Shown here piece by piece: positions 8,706-17,179 of a stretch of 64,000 bases of DNA. The position numbers and the translations under genes were made by a program. Numbering within the stretch: position 1 is the stretch's first letter; each line of letters opens with the position of its first letter. This DNA is from Bradyrhizobium forestalis (GTDB lineage: Bacteria; Pseudomonadota; Alphaproteobacteria; Rhizobiales; Xanthobacteraceae), in the NCBI RefSeq assembly GCF_002795245.1, contig NZ_PGVG01000033.1, forward strand, positions 1-64,000, read 5' to 3'. A model generated the notes under the pieces. The model was not told where the DNA came from. It saw only the letters and a list, made by a program, of their open reading frames with translations, and made no database searches.

Positions 8706-9721
8706 GAGCCGGCCTCCATGGCAAGCTTGATCAGGCGGGCGCAGTTTTCGTTCTTGCCCGCGTAGTCCTTCCAGGCCGTCTCGCGCGAGAGATCCCGCCA
8801 GGCCTGAACCGTCTTGTCGTCGAGATCGTGCACCGTCGCGCCTGCGGCCTGGTAGACCTTGGCCACGCGGACATCGTCCTCCACCGCCGCGGCGCGGCCG
8901 AACGCTTCGAGCTCGGCGCCGACCGAGACGATGATGTCGCGCTCCTCGCTCGAAAGCCGGTCGAACACCGCCTTCGACATCACGAGCGGCTCGAGCATGA
9001 ACCAGTAGCTCTTGGCCCGCCCCGTCGTCAGATGCTTGGCGAGCTCTTCCAGGCGGAACGAGGTCAGGCTGGTGGACGAGGTGAGGGCGGCATCGCAGGC
9101 GCCGGTCTGCATCGCCGCATAGAGTTCGTTGGAGGGGAGCGACAGCACCGAAGCGCCGGCAGCCTGCAGCACGAGATCCATCTCGCGCGAGCCGCCGCGG
9201 ATCTTCATGCCCTTGGCATCGCCGACCTCGACCAGCGGGCGCGCACGGCTGGCGACGCCGCCGGCCTGCCAGATCCAGGTGATGATGACGAGGCCCTTGG
9301 CGGCGAGGAATTTACTGAACTCCTGGCCGATCGGCTTGTTCTTCCAGCCGAGGCCTTCGTCGTAACCGGTGACGAGGCCCGGCATCAGGCCGATGTTCAG
9401 CTCGGGAAGATCGCCGCCGGCGTAGGAGATCGGGATGAGGCTCATGTCGAGCGCGCCTTTGCGCATCGCCGAGACCTGCGCGTTGGTCTTCATCAGCGAC
9501 GAGCCCGGATAGATCTCGGCGGTCATCGCGCCCTTGCTGCGCTCCTGGATCAGCGCCCCGAAGCGCCGGCAGAGCCGGTCGCGGAAATCGCCCTCAGTCG
9601 CGGTGCCTCCCGGAAACTGGTGCGAGATCTTCAGGGCCGTGGCCGCGCGCGCCTCTCCGAACCGGAGCAGCGCCGGGGCCGCGATCCCCAGGGCCAGGGC
9701 TTGGCGTCTTGAAATCCTCAT
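8702..9721 (-). CDS. matP: Periplasmic malonate-binding TRAP receptor
   Basis: A 339-residue DctP-family solute receptor. The N-terminus has a twin-arginine-like SRRQALALG start followed by a hydrophobic stretch and a likely cut after EARA, so export may be by Tat. Family features are the KISHQFP start of the mature part, an arginine in KIRGGSREMD that normally binds the carboxylate, and a WIWQAGG segment. The ATG at 9721 has GGGAGG seven bases upstream; an in-frame start nine codons earlier lacks a binding site. First gene of the operon. Confidence 0.9.
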   Translation of the reverse strand: MRISRRQALALGIAAPALLRFGEARAATALKISHQFPGGTATEGDFRDRLCRRFGALIQERSKGAMTAEIYPGSSLMKTNAQVSAMRKGALDMSLIPISYAGGDLPELNIGLMPGLVTGYDEGLGWKNKPIGQEFSKFLAAKGLVIITWIWQAGGVASRARPLVEVGDAKGMKIRGGSREMDLVLQAAGASVLSLPSNELYAAMQTGACDAALTSSTSLTSFRLEELAKHLTTGRAKSYWFMLEPLVMSKAVFDRLSSEERDIIVSVGAELEAFGRAAAVEDDVRVAKVYQAAGATVHDLDDKTVQAWRDLSRETAWKDYAGKNENCARLIKLAMEAGS

Positions 9722-9844
9722 TCCATACCTCCCGTTGCCAGATTGCATTTTTTATTTCTGATCTTGCATACAATTAATATATGAACTGCATGCTGTATGT
9801 TTTGTCAAGCGTATGGTATGGAACTGACAGATTAGGTGTATACA
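9722..9844. promoter_or_regulatory. matP/matR divergent control region with two operator-like sites
   Basis: This AT-richer gap separates the divergent matPQMAB operon and GntR gene. TTGCATACAA (9764-9773) and the perfect palindrome TGTATACA (9837-9844) share a core. They resemble the TGTATACA-type sites bound by FCD-class GntR regulators such as MatR. The right-hand site touches the regulator's start codon, which fits autorepression; the left one lies 43 bases before matP. A TGTATG at 9795-9800 could be a third half-site. Confidence 0.5.
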
Positions 9845-10528
9845 ATGAGCCAGGCCTCCAGACTGAAGCAGGCGATCGAAGACGCTGTGATTGCAGGGGA
9901 ATTTCAGCCCGGCGATCGTTTGGACGAAGCCTCGCTGGCGGAGCGATTCGGCGTGTCACGGACGCCGATCCGGGAGGCACTGCTGCAACTCGGGGCCGAA
10001 GGCTTCATCGATGTGCGCCCGCGACGCGGCGCCATCGTCAGCGTCCCGTCACCAACGCGGCTGTTCGAGATGTTCGAAACCATGGCCGAGATCGAAAGCG
10101 CCTGCGGACGGTTGGCGGCGCGACGGCTGACGCCGGACAATGATGCGGCGATGGAAGCTGCGCATCGGGCCTGCGAGGCGGCCGCGCGAAACGGCGACAG
10201 CGAGCAGTACTACGCCGACAACCGCAACTTTCACGAAGCGATCTACCGCGCCAGCCGTAACAGCTTCCTGGCCGATCAGGCCTTCGCCTTGCATAAGCGC
10301 TTGAGTGCCTATCGCCGCATCCAGCTTCGGGCGCGCAACCGGCTGCTGCAATCGCTGCAGGAGCATGCCGGCATATTGGAAGCGATCCGCGCCGGCGACG
10401 AGCAATTGGCCGCGACCCGTCTTCACGACCACGTCCTGGTGCAGGGTGAACGGTTCTCGGACATGGTCCTCGGCCTTTCACCGCCCGGCCAATCTCCTGC
10501 CGAAAGCAGGCGGGAGACCGCGAAATAG
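9845..10528 (+). CDS. matR: GntR/FadR-type regulator of malonate genes
   Basis: A 227-residue GntR-family regulator with an FCD effector domain. The winged helix covers about residues 5-70, with LAERFGVSRTPIREALLQLG as recognition segment. The C-terminal helical FCD domain carries the metal-binding pattern, seen as D-x3-H in DNRNFHEAIYRAS, then a later QEHAGILEAI and a RLHDHV. Malonate or a derivative is the expected ligand, inferred from the divergent operon and the MatR precedent in Rhizobium. ATG 9845 is preferred because AGG lies eight bases upstream; a GTG at 9836 is possible. Confidence 0.85.
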   Translation: MSQASRLKQAIEDAVIAGEFQPGDRLDEASLAERFGVSRTPIREALLQLGAEGFIDVRPRRGAIVSVPSPTRLFEMFETMAEIESACGRLAARRLTPDNDAAMEAAHRACEAAARNGDSEQYYADNRNFHEAIYRASRNSFLADQAFALHKRLSAYRRIQLRARNRLLQSLQEHAGILEAIRAGDEQLAATRLHDHVLVQGERFSDMVLGLSPPGQSPAESRRETAK

Positions 10529-10775
10529 ACGTGGCTGTTCACACCTGGTCTGGGACGCAGACCGGTTGCCGTGCCGCGCGCCAGTTAGATGGCCCGCAGC
10601 CCTTTGGGCATCTCCCGGATCAGCGCATCGATATCGCTCTGCTCGAGCGTCTCCCTTCTCCAACAGCTTCTTCGCGACGCGGGCGGCTCGACAAGCTCAT
10701 GCCGGGGCGCCTTGCGCGCCAGGATTGCGGTCAGCGCGCGGATCATTGACGGCGTCCGCGCGAGGGGGGAGCCAG

Positions 10776-11267
10776 CTAGCTCAACGCTGCCGAGAGCTTG
10801 TGCATCACCCGGTCGAGCACCTTCACCTCCTCGGCGGTCAGCACGCTGAGCAGCTCCGTCTCCCGCGCCAGAGCGTAAGGCACGATTTTGCGATAGAGCG
10901 CGCGGCCGGCCGGCGTCAGCGAGACGATCAGCTCGCGCCGATCGTCGGGATGGTGCTTGCGGCTCGCGATGCCGCGCGCCTGAAGCCCCTGGACGGCGCG
11001 GCTGACCTGCATCTTGTCGAGCGTCGTGAGCGGACCGATCTCCTTGGTCGCAATCTCCGCACGCGCGCCGAGAATGGCAAGCACGCGCCATTCCTGCCGC
11101 GTCAGCGTAAAGCGCTCGGAATAGACCTCGGCAACCGCCAGCGACACCTGCTCGGCAAGGCGCGCCAGCCGGTACGGAAAATATTGTTGCAGGTCGAGCT
11201 CGCGACCATCCTGTCCCGTGCCGCGCTCGGTCGCGTCCCTGCGCCGCACCTCACCCGCACGTCCCAT
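10776..11267 (-). CDS. MarR-family transcriptional regulator
   Basis: A 163-residue winged-helix regulator. The DNA-binding part runs from LTRQEWRVLAILG to a wing with PDDRRELIVSLTPAG, the usual MarR wing pattern. N- and C-terminal helices would form the dimer interface. The frame stays open for 42 codons further upstream, but MarR proteins usually start close to this point, so the ATG at 11267 is chosen; the binding site there is only moderate. It is divergent from the VOC/monooxygenase operon and so probably controls it in response to an aromatic ligand (inference). Confidence 0.8.
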   Translation of the reverse strand: MGRAGEVRRRDATERGTGQDGRELDLQQYFPYRLARLAEQVSLAVAEVYSERFTLTRQEWRVLAILGARAEIATKEIGPLTTLDKMQVSRAVQGLQARGIASRKHHPDDRRELIVSLTPAGRALYRKIVPYALARETELLSVLTAEEVKVLDRVMHKLSAALS

Positions 11268-11315
11268 CACGCGATGTCCGCCCGCCGATCCACCCGGCAG
11301 ATTCTTCCGAGCCGG

Positions 11316-11329
11316 TTGATCCAGATCAA
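11316..11329 (+). promoter_or_regulatory. FNR/FixK-type box upstream of VOC-monooxygenase operon
   Basis: TTGATCCAGATCAA matches the TTGAT-N4-ATCAA anaerobox exactly. A TGATAC element at 11350-11355 lies about 30 bases from the box centre, the spacing of an activator box at -41.5, giving a start near 11362 and a leader of about 30 bases before the ATG at 11392. The same palindrome could instead be the MarR operator. Confidence 0.5.
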
Positions 11330-11391
11330 ATCTAGGAAATAGTAACATCTGATACCAATTTCGCAACCGCAAGTCCAGGGAGCGAAACATC

Positions 11392-11934
11392 ATGAAAATC
11401 GAGAAGATCCATCACGTCGCCTATCGCTGCGTCGACGCCAAGGCCACGGTCGAGTTCTACAAGAAGGTCATGAACATGGATCTTCTCGGCGCCATCGCCG
11501 AGGACCGGGTGCCTTCGACAAAGGCGCCGGATCCCTACATGCACATCTTCCTCGATGCCGGGAACGGCAACATCCTGGCCTTCTTCGAGCTGCCGAACTC
11601 TCCGCCGATGGGCCGCGATCCCAACACGCCGGACTGGACGCAGCACATCGCCTTCCAGGTCAAGGACCTCGCCGAGCTCGAAGAGGCCAAGGCGCGCGCG
11701 GAAGCCGCCGGCCTCGACGTCGTCGGCGTCACCGATCACACCATCTTCAAGTCGATCTATTTCCGCGATCCCAGCGGCCATCGCCTGGAGATCGCGGCCT
11801 GGACCGCCACGCCCGAGCAGATCGACCGCATGAAGTCGGTTGCGCACGAGATGGTCGAGGAATGGTCACGCACCAAGCGTCCGCCGCGCCACACCGCCTG
11901 GATGCATGAGAAGGAATTCGCGGACGCGCATTGA
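11392..11934 (+). CDS. VOC-family (glyoxalase/dioxygenase fold) protein
   Basis: A 180-residue protein of the vicinal oxygen chelate fold. Two beta-alpha-beta-beta-beta modules are visible, with likely metal ligands His in HHVAY near residue 7, His in WTQHIAF and Glu in HRLEIAAW near residue 126. It may be a ring-cleavage dioxygenase, isomerase or lyase acting on a metal-bound aromatic or keto acid. It is followed after 27 bases by an FAD monooxygenase, so the pair plausibly hydroxylates and then processes an aromatic compound. Exact substrate unknown. Confidence 0.8.
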   Translation: MKIEKIHHVAYRCVDAKATVEFYKKVMNMDLLGAIAEDRVPSTKAPDPYMHIFLDAGNGNILAFFELPNSPPMGRDPNTPDWTQHIAFQVKDLAELEEAKARAEAAGLDVVGVTDHTIFKSIYFRDPSGHRLEIAAWTATPEQIDRMKSVAHEMVEEWSRTKRPPRHTAWMHEKEFADAH

Positions 11935-11961
11935 TCCTTGGCCGTGCATCAGGAAGCGAAC

Positions 11962-13599
11962 ATGACGAGCTACATCTATCCGAAGTTCGGCTATCGGCGT
12001 TCCCAGGAGCAGGCCGATTGTATCGTGAAGCGGCATCCGATCGTGGTGATCGGCGCAGGTCCCGTCGGCCTGACCGCGGCGCTCGACTGCGCGGCACGCG
12101 GCCAGCCGGTCGTGGTGCTCGATGACAACGACACCGTCTCGATCGGCTCGCGCGCGGTCTGCTACGCCAAGCGTCCGCTCGAGATATGGGACCGTCTCGG
12201 TTGCGCGGCGCCCATGGTCGAGCGCGGCGTCAGCTGGAACGTCGGCAAGGTGTTCTTCCGGGACCAGCTATCCTACCGGTTCGATCTGCTGCCCGAGGCC
12301 GACCACCAATGGCCGGCCATGATCAATCTGCAGCAATATCATCTCGAAGAGATGCTGGTCGCCAAATGCGGGGCCAATCCGCTGATCGAGCTGCGCTGGA
12401 AGCACCGTCTCATCAGCCTCAAGCAGGCCGCCGACCATGCGACGCTGGCGGTGGAAACGCCCGACGGCATCTTCACCATGGAGGCGCAATGGGTGATCGC
12501 CTGTGACGGCGCCAACTCCGACCTGCGCAAGATGGTGGGCGCCGAGTTCACCGGACAGTTCTTCCAGGACCGCTTCCTGATCGCCGACGTCGCCATGAAG
12601 GCGGATTTTCCGACCGAGCGCTGGTTCTGGTTCGATCCGCCGTTCCATCCCGGCCAGTCCGTGCTGCTGCACCGGCAGGCGGACAACATCTGGCGCATCG
12701 ACTTCCAGCTCGGCTGGGACGCCAATCCCGAGGAGGAAAAGCGGCCCGAGCGGGTGATCCCGCGCCTCCGCGCCATGCTCGGCGAGGATACCGAGTTCGC
12801 GCTCGAATGGGTCTCGATCTATCAGTTTGCCTGCCGGCGCATCGACAATTTCCGCCAGGGCCGGGTGCTGTTCGCCGGCGACGCCGCGCATCAGGTCTCG
12901 CCGTTCGGCGCGCGCGGCGCCAACACCGGTGTCCAGGACACCGACAATCTCGCCTGGAAGCTCGCGATGGTGCTGCGCGGCGAGGCCTCGGAAGCGCTGC
13001 TCGACAGCTATCACGAGGAGCGTGCCTATGCGGCGGACGACAACATCCTGAACTCGACGCGAGCCACCGACTTCATCACGCCGAAGACGAAGCCGAGCCG
13101 TTATTTCCGCGACGCCGTGCTGGAGCTCGCCCGGCATCACGGCTTTGCGCGGCCGCTGGTCAATAGCGGCCGGCTCTCGACACCGACCCCTTACGTGACC
13201 TCGGCGCTCAACACGCCCGACCATGATGCGGTGCCGGGCGGCATGCGGCCCGGCACGAATGCGGCCGATGCGCCGATTGCGGTGGATGGCAAGCCGGCCT
13301 GGTTCCTGCATTGTCTCGGCGATGGCTTCACGGTCGTCGCGTTCGGCAAGGTGAGCGACAAGACCGAGATCGCGGTGGGGCCGTTCGCGGCCAAGCTCAT
13401 TCTCGTTGGCCGCGACATCGAGGATCCCAAGGGTCTGCTCGCGCAGCGCTACGGCGCCTCGCCCGGGACCACGTACCTGTTCCGCCCCGATCAATATGTC
13501 GCCGCGCGCTGGACCGGATTCGACGAGGCGAAGATCACCCAGGCGATGCTGCGCGCCGCCGGCCACGACACCGCCGATCGGACGGAGCTTGCGGCATGA
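11962..13599 (+). CDS. FAD-dependent aromatic monooxygenase (MhpA/PobA class)
   Basis: A 545-residue class A flavoprotein monooxygenase. The dinucleotide fold GAGPVGLTAAL is near residue 33, the DG motif appears as ACDGANSDLRK near residue 180, and the second FAD motif GRVLFAGDAAHQVSPFGARG is near residue 305. A thioredoxin-like C-terminal domain follows, as in 3-(3-hydroxyphenyl)propionate hydroxylases. It should hydroxylate a phenolic substrate with NAD(P)H and O2. ATG 11962 has AGGAA six bases upstream; a TTG at 11938 is less likely. Its stop overlaps the next gene by four bases. Confidence 0.85.
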   Translation: MTSYIYPKFGYRRSQEQADCIVKRHPIVVIGAGPVGLTAALDCAARGQPVVVLDDNDTVSIGSRAVCYAKRPLEIWDRLGCAAPMVERGVSWNVGKVFFRDQLSYRFDLLPEADHQWPAMINLQQYHLEEMLVAKCGANPLIELRWKHRLISLKQAADHATLAVETPDGIFTMEAQWVIACDGANSDLRKMVGAEFTGQFFQDRFLIADVAMKADFPTERWFWFDPPFHPGQSVLLHRQADNIWRIDFQLGWDANPEEEKRPERVIPRLRAMLGEDTEFALEWVSIYQFACRRIDNFRQGRVLFAGDAAHQVSPFGARGANTGVQDTDNLAWKLAMVLRGEASEALLDSYHEERAYAADDNILNSTRATDFITPKTKPSRYFRDAVLELARHHGFARPLVNSGRLSTPTPYVTSALNTPDHDAVPGGMRPGTNAADAPIAVDGKPAWFLHCLGDGFTVVAFGKVSDKTEIAVGPFAAKLILVGRDIEDPKGLLAQRYGASPGTTYLFRPDQYVAARWTGFDEAKITQAMLRAAGHDTADRTELAA

Positions 13600-13790
13600 T
13601 GCTCAATTTGTCACCGAATATCGCCGATCCCGACGACTTCTACGCCGAGCTGATCGACAGCCAGCGCGATCTCGACGAGGAGCAGGCGCTGCGCATGAAC
13701 GCCCGGCTGATCCTGTTGCTCGCCAATCACATCGGCGACCGCAAGGTTCTCACCGAGGCGATCGGCTGCGCCCGCGCCGGCGGCGGCTAG
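13596..13790 (+). CDS. DUF2783 small protein linked to aromatic monooxygenase
   Basis: A 64-residue helical protein with the sequence pattern NIADPDDFYAELIDS followed by RMNARLILLLANHIGD, which I recognise as DUF2783. Such proteins are commonly encoded directly after FAD-dependent hydroxylases. The ATG overlaps the monooxygenase stop, so the two are translated together. It has no catalytic or metal motif; a role as a helper of the monooxygenase is inference from position. A second in-frame ATG follows immediately at 13599. Confidence 0.75.
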   Translation: MMLNLSPNIADPDDFYAELIDSQRDLDEEQALRMNARLILLLANHIGDRKVLTEAIGCARAGGG

Positions 13791-13811
13791 GTCGCGGGAC
13801 CATCGGCCCAT

Positions 13812-14024
13812 CGCCGGGCAGGGCGATCGCATATGACTCGTGGCGGCAGCCTGCGTGCACGCCTCGTCCTTCGAGACGGCGCTTACGCGCCTCCTCTCCA
13901 TGAACCACCTGCCAGACGTCGTCTGACAGGTGGTTCATGGAGAGGAGCCCGCCTAAAGCGGGCGTCTCGAAGGATGGCCGCAGGGAAAGGTTTCTCAGAT
14001 GCGATAGCCCTGCGTCGCCGGGGG
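13812..14024. repeat. Composite nested palindromic element, copy 1
   Basis: Outer arms CGGGCAGGGCGATCGCATATG (left, from about 13815) and an approximate reverse complement at 13998-14023 enclose middle arms CGTCCTTCGAGACG and CGTCTCGAAGGATGG. These in turn enclose a nearly perfect stem of about 28 base pairs centred at 13920. The same outer and middle arms recur at 37318-37549 with a different core. The structure occupies a non-coding gap after an operon. Confidence 0.8.
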
Positions 14025-14068
14025 AGGCCGCACGAAGGCCGCCGGCAGCGCCGGCGGCAGGTTCCCTT

Positions 14069-14146
14069 TGCGCGATCTCGCCGGCTGAATTCGGCGCCGA
14101 GGTCATTCGTACCGAAAAGCCATGGGGCACGAGCCGCTTTCTTGAC
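14069..14146 (+). pseudogene. Remnant of a CaiB/BaiF CoA-transferase
   Basis: About 26 codons read CAISPAEFGAEVIRTEKPWG followed by TSRFL, matching the N-terminal segment of type III CoA transferases. The intact gene at 18617 has CATLLAEFGAEVIRVEK at the same place. Nothing upstream or downstream in the frame continues the homology. This is a short fossil, apparently left after deletion, lying between a palindromic element and the EF-hand gene. It is not the 5' end of that gene, which has its own ribosome binding site. Confidence 0.5.
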
Positions 14147-14215
14147 TTGGCTCAAGGTAAATTCGGAGAAGTTCGACAACCTCCTTGGGCCCACATCAAG
14201 GCTGGAGGAAGCGTC

Positions 14216-14698
14216 ATGCTAGGTCGAACCATTGCTGCAGCGTTGCTGTTCGTCACCTTGGGCCAGCCGGCTTTGGCTCAATCATCGGCGGACCATCAGG
14301 GCCATCATCCCGGACAGGAGCAGGCGCCGGCGTCGCCGCAGTCGAGCTCTCCTGCAAACCCATCCACCGAGCGGCAGAGCCCGATGCGCGGTGGAGATAT
14401 GATGGGAATGATGGGGCGCGGAATGATGGGACAAGGAATGATGGGGCAAGGAATGATGGGACAAGGAATGAAGGGGCATGGCGCGACAGGCGGTGACGCC
14501 ATGGAGCCGCCAGTCGCCTTCCGCATCATCTTCGCGCTGATGGATGCCGATGGTGACGGGAGCGTCTCGTTGCCCGAGTTTCAGGGCGCTCACGAGCGAA
14601 TCTTCAAGGCGATGGATCGCGACAAGGACGGGAAGCTCACTTTCGAAGAGATGATGACGTTCATGCACAGGAGCAGGAGCTCCGTTCCGCAACAGTAG
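14216..14698 (+). CDS. Exported EF-hand protein with MMGQG repeats
   Basis: A 160-residue secreted protein. Residues 1-22 are a signal peptide ending LAQ. A His/Gln/Pro-rich linker follows, then five units of G-M-M-G-Q (residues about 64-88), then two EF-hands: DADGDGSVSLPE and DRDKDGKLTFEE, both with canonical Asp and Glu ligands. The Met- and His-rich part could bind copper or another soft metal, the EF-hands Ca2+. ATG 14216 has GGAGG at seven bases. It lies 33 bases before a metal-exporting ATPase on the same strand, so a role in periplasmic metal handling is likely but inferred. Confidence 0.8.
   Translation: MLGRTIAAALLFVTLGQPALAQSSADHQGHHPGQEQAPASPQSSSPANPSTERQSPMRGGDMMGMMGRGMMGQGMMGQGMMGQGMKGHGATGGDAMEPPVAFRIIFALMDADGDGSVSLPEFQGAHERIFKAMDRDKDGKLTFEEMMTFMHRSRSSVPQQ
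14406..14480 (+). repeat. Five 15-bp tandem repeats inside the EF-hand gene
   Basis: The unit GAATGATGGG[AG]CAAG is present five times in a row, the first and last copies slightly diverged. As the unit is 15 bases, copy-number change by slippage would add or remove five residues without breaking the frame. Confidence 0.85.
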
Positions 14699-14731
14699 TG
14701 AGCCGAAACCGAAGGGCGGGCGCGTCAGGCC

Positions 14732-17017
14732 ATGGCGTTTGATCGGGTCCTGCGATGGGCTCTGGTTGCGATCGCAATCGCAGGATTGACTGCAGGTGTT
14801 CTCGCGCGAGCCTCGGGCCGGCCTGATCTGGCCGATGTCGCATGGGCGCTCGGCACGGCGCCCGTGATCGCAGGATTGGCAGTCTCGATCGTCCAGGATG
14901 TGCTGAGGGGCCGCGTCGGAGTAGACGCGATCGCACTGCTCTCGATGAGTGCGGCGTTGGCGCTCGGACAGCCGCTCGCAGGGGCTGTGGTCGCGCTGAT
15001 GTATTCCGGTGGCAACGTGCTGGAGGAGATCGCGGTCGCCCGGGCGGAACATGATCTGCGATCCCTGGTTGATCGGGCGCCGCGGCAGGTCCATCGCAAA
15101 TCCGGCGAGCGGATCGAGGATGTTCCGATCGAGAAAGTCGCGGTCGGCGAAGAGCTTCTGGTGCAGGCCGGCGAGATCGTGCCGGTCGACGGTGTCGTTG
15201 CTTCGGCCTTTGCCACGATCGACGAGTCCGCCGTCACCGGCGAACCGATTCCGGTGGAGAAGCCACGCGGAAGCGCCGTTCTTTCTGGCTCTCTGAATGC
15301 GGGTGAGACCTTCCAACTGACCGTGACCGCGGCGGCCAGTGAGAGTACCTACGCGGGCATCGTGCGCATGGTGACTGCGGCGCAAACAGCGAGAGCTCCC
15401 TTTGTGCGGTTGGCGGACCGGTATGCGCTGATCTTTCTGCCGGTGACACTCGTCATCGCCTTTGTGGCATGGCACGTCTCCGGCGATTTGACCCGCAGCC
15501 TTGCCGTGCTGGTGGCGGCGACGCCGTGCCCCTTGATTCTGGCCGCACCCGTCGCCTTCATCGCCGGGGTGGCGCAAGCGGCCCGCCGCGGCATCCTGGT
15601 CAAGGGCGGGAGGGCGCTGGAAGCGCTGGCCCGTGCGCACACCGTGCTATTCGACAAGACCGGCACCCTGACGGTGGGCGGGGCGCGGTTGCTGTCCGTA
15701 GAAGTTGCGCCGGGCGAGGATCCGGATGAGGTCCTCACGCTCGGGGCGTCGCTCGAGCAAGCTTCGCATCACGTGCTTGCGAAGGCCGTCGTCGCTGCGG
15801 CCCTCGCCCAGGGGATCAAGCTGAAGCCGCCGGAACATGTCAAGGAGACCATGGGTTCCGGCCTCAGCGGCCAGATCGACGGACGCCAAGTCATGGCGGG
15901 CTTGCGCGAGATGCTTGTCCCGCGTGCCGAGCTCTCGCCATGGGAGTTGCGGGCGATTCGACGTGCCTCGTGGCGCTCGGCGCTGATCGTCTTTGTCGCG
16001 GTGGACGGCCGTCTCATCGGCGCGCTGCTGCTGGCAGACGAATTGCGAGCCGATACGCCACGCGCGATCCGGCTGCTGCGCGATGCCGGCATCGCGCGGA
16101 TGGTGATGGTCACGGGTGATCGCGCCGCAGCGGCGCAAGCCATCGGAGCGGCGCTCGATCTCGATGCCGTGCTGGCCGATCGCGTTCCCTCGGATAAGGT
16201 CGAAGCGGTGCGTAGCGAACAGCGGCTGCATCCGACCATCATGGTCGGCGACGGCATCAATGATGCCCCGGCGCTGGCCATGGCTGACACCGGGATCGCG
16301 CTCGGCGCGCGCGGTGCCAGCGCCTCCTCCGAGGCGGCAGATGTGGTGATTCTCACCGATCGGCTGGATCGGGTCGGCGAGGCGATCACTATCGCGCAGC
16401 GCGCGCGGCGCATTGCCCTGCAAAGCATCTTCGTCGGGATGGGATTGTCATTAGCGGCGATGGCCGCTGCCAGCCTTGGCTGGCTCGATCCCGTACCCGC
16501 CGCGATCGTTCAGGAGGTGATCGATGTTGCCGTCATTCTGAATGCGCTGCGAGCGCTCAATCCGCCCCTCGCCAGGAGCGGTCCGCGCCTCACCGCGGAG
16601 CAGGGGCTGACGTTGCATCACGATCATCAGGCCCTGCTTAGGGATCTCGACCGCCTGCGCCAGATCGTCGATGCGCTGGACGATGCGGTGCCAGAATCCG
16701 CCGCTGCGTTGATTGGTGAGGCCGACCGACTGGTCCAGGGCAGTGTCGTGATGCACGAGCGCGAGGATGAAGACAGCGTCTATCCGAAGCTCACGGAGGT
16801 GCTGCGCGACCGCCACGGGCTCTCCGCCATGAGCCGTGCGCATCGCGAGATACTGCATCTCGCGCGGCTACTCGCCCGTATCGCGGAGGATCTGCCGTCA
16901 GAGAAGATCGACCGCTACCTTGTTCGAGACGCTCAGCGCGTGATCGAGGCGATCGAAACGCTGGTGCGCATGCACACGGCCCAGGAGGAGGATATCTACG
17001 AGGCCGTTGCGGCATAG
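14732..17017 (+). CDS. nia: P1B-5-type Fe/Ni ATPase with C-terminal hemerythrin domain
   Basis: A 761-residue heavy-metal-transporting P1B ATPase. It has no N-terminal Cys-rich metal domain. The actuator motif TGEP is near residue 169, the transmembrane metal site is TPCP (residues 264-267) instead of CPC, and the phosphorylation site DKTGT is at 308-312, followed by GDGINDAP near residue 508. From about residue 625 a helical domain with HHDHQ, HEREDEDSVYPKL, HREIL and HTAQEED gives the His/Glu ligands of a hemerythrin di-iron site. TPC plus a C-terminal hemerythrin defines subgroup P1B-5, whose Sinorhizobium member Nia exports Ni2+ and Fe2+. It is flanked by an EF-hand protein and a flavocytochrome on the same strand. 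Confidence 0.88.
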   Translation: MAFDRVLRWALVAIAIAGLTAGVLARASGRPDLADVAWALGTAPVIAGLAVSIVQDVLRGRVGVDAIALLSMSAALALGQPLAGAVVALMYSGGNVLEEIAVARAEHDLRSLVDRAPRQVHRKSGERIEDVPIEKVAVGEELLVQAGEIVPVDGVVASAFATIDESAVTGEPIPVEKPRGSAVLSGSLNAGETFQLTVTAAASESTYAGIVRMVTAAQTARAPFVRLADRYALIFLPVTLVIAFVAWHVSGDLTRSLAVLVAATPCPLILAAPVAFIAGVAQAARRGILVKGGRALEALARAHTVLFDKTGTLTVGGARLLSVEVAPGEDPDEVLTLGASLEQASHHVLAKAVVAAALAQGIKLKPPEHVKETMGSGLSGQIDGRQVMAGLREMLVPRAELSPWELRAIRRASWRSALIVFVAVDGRLIGALLLADELRADTPRAIRLLRDAGIARMVMVTGDRAAAAQAIGAALDLDAVLADRVPSDKVEAVRSEQRLHPTIMVGDGINDAPALAMADTGIALGARGASASSEAADVVILTDRLDRVGEAITIAQRARRIALQSIFVGMGLSLAAMAAASLGWLDPVPAAIVQEVIDVAVILNALRALNPPLARSGPRLTAEQGLTLHHDHQALLRDLDRLRQIVDALDDAVPESAAALIGEADRLVQGSVVMHEREDEDSVYPKLTEVLRDRHGLSAMSRAHREILHLARLLARIAEDLPSEKIDRYLVRDAQRVIEAIETLVRMHTAQEEDIYEAVAA

Positions 17018-17179
17018 GCGATAGCCGTGCCGTACGCCGGCTCCCAGCGATTGCCTCATCGCGAGGCTCCTGCGTCGATGAGCCCGTGCAGCTCATCACG
17101 AGCAGGCTTGAGTCAGCTCAATGCAACGCAGCGAGATCAGTTTCAAGCTGGCGCCGTAACGTCGCGAGGGAAGGACGGC

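Noticed and set aside
13865..13977. Palindrome considered as a transposon end or CRISPR repeat
   Set aside because: No transposase, no target duplication and no regular spacer pattern; the second copy at 37318 shows it is a dispersed palindrome.
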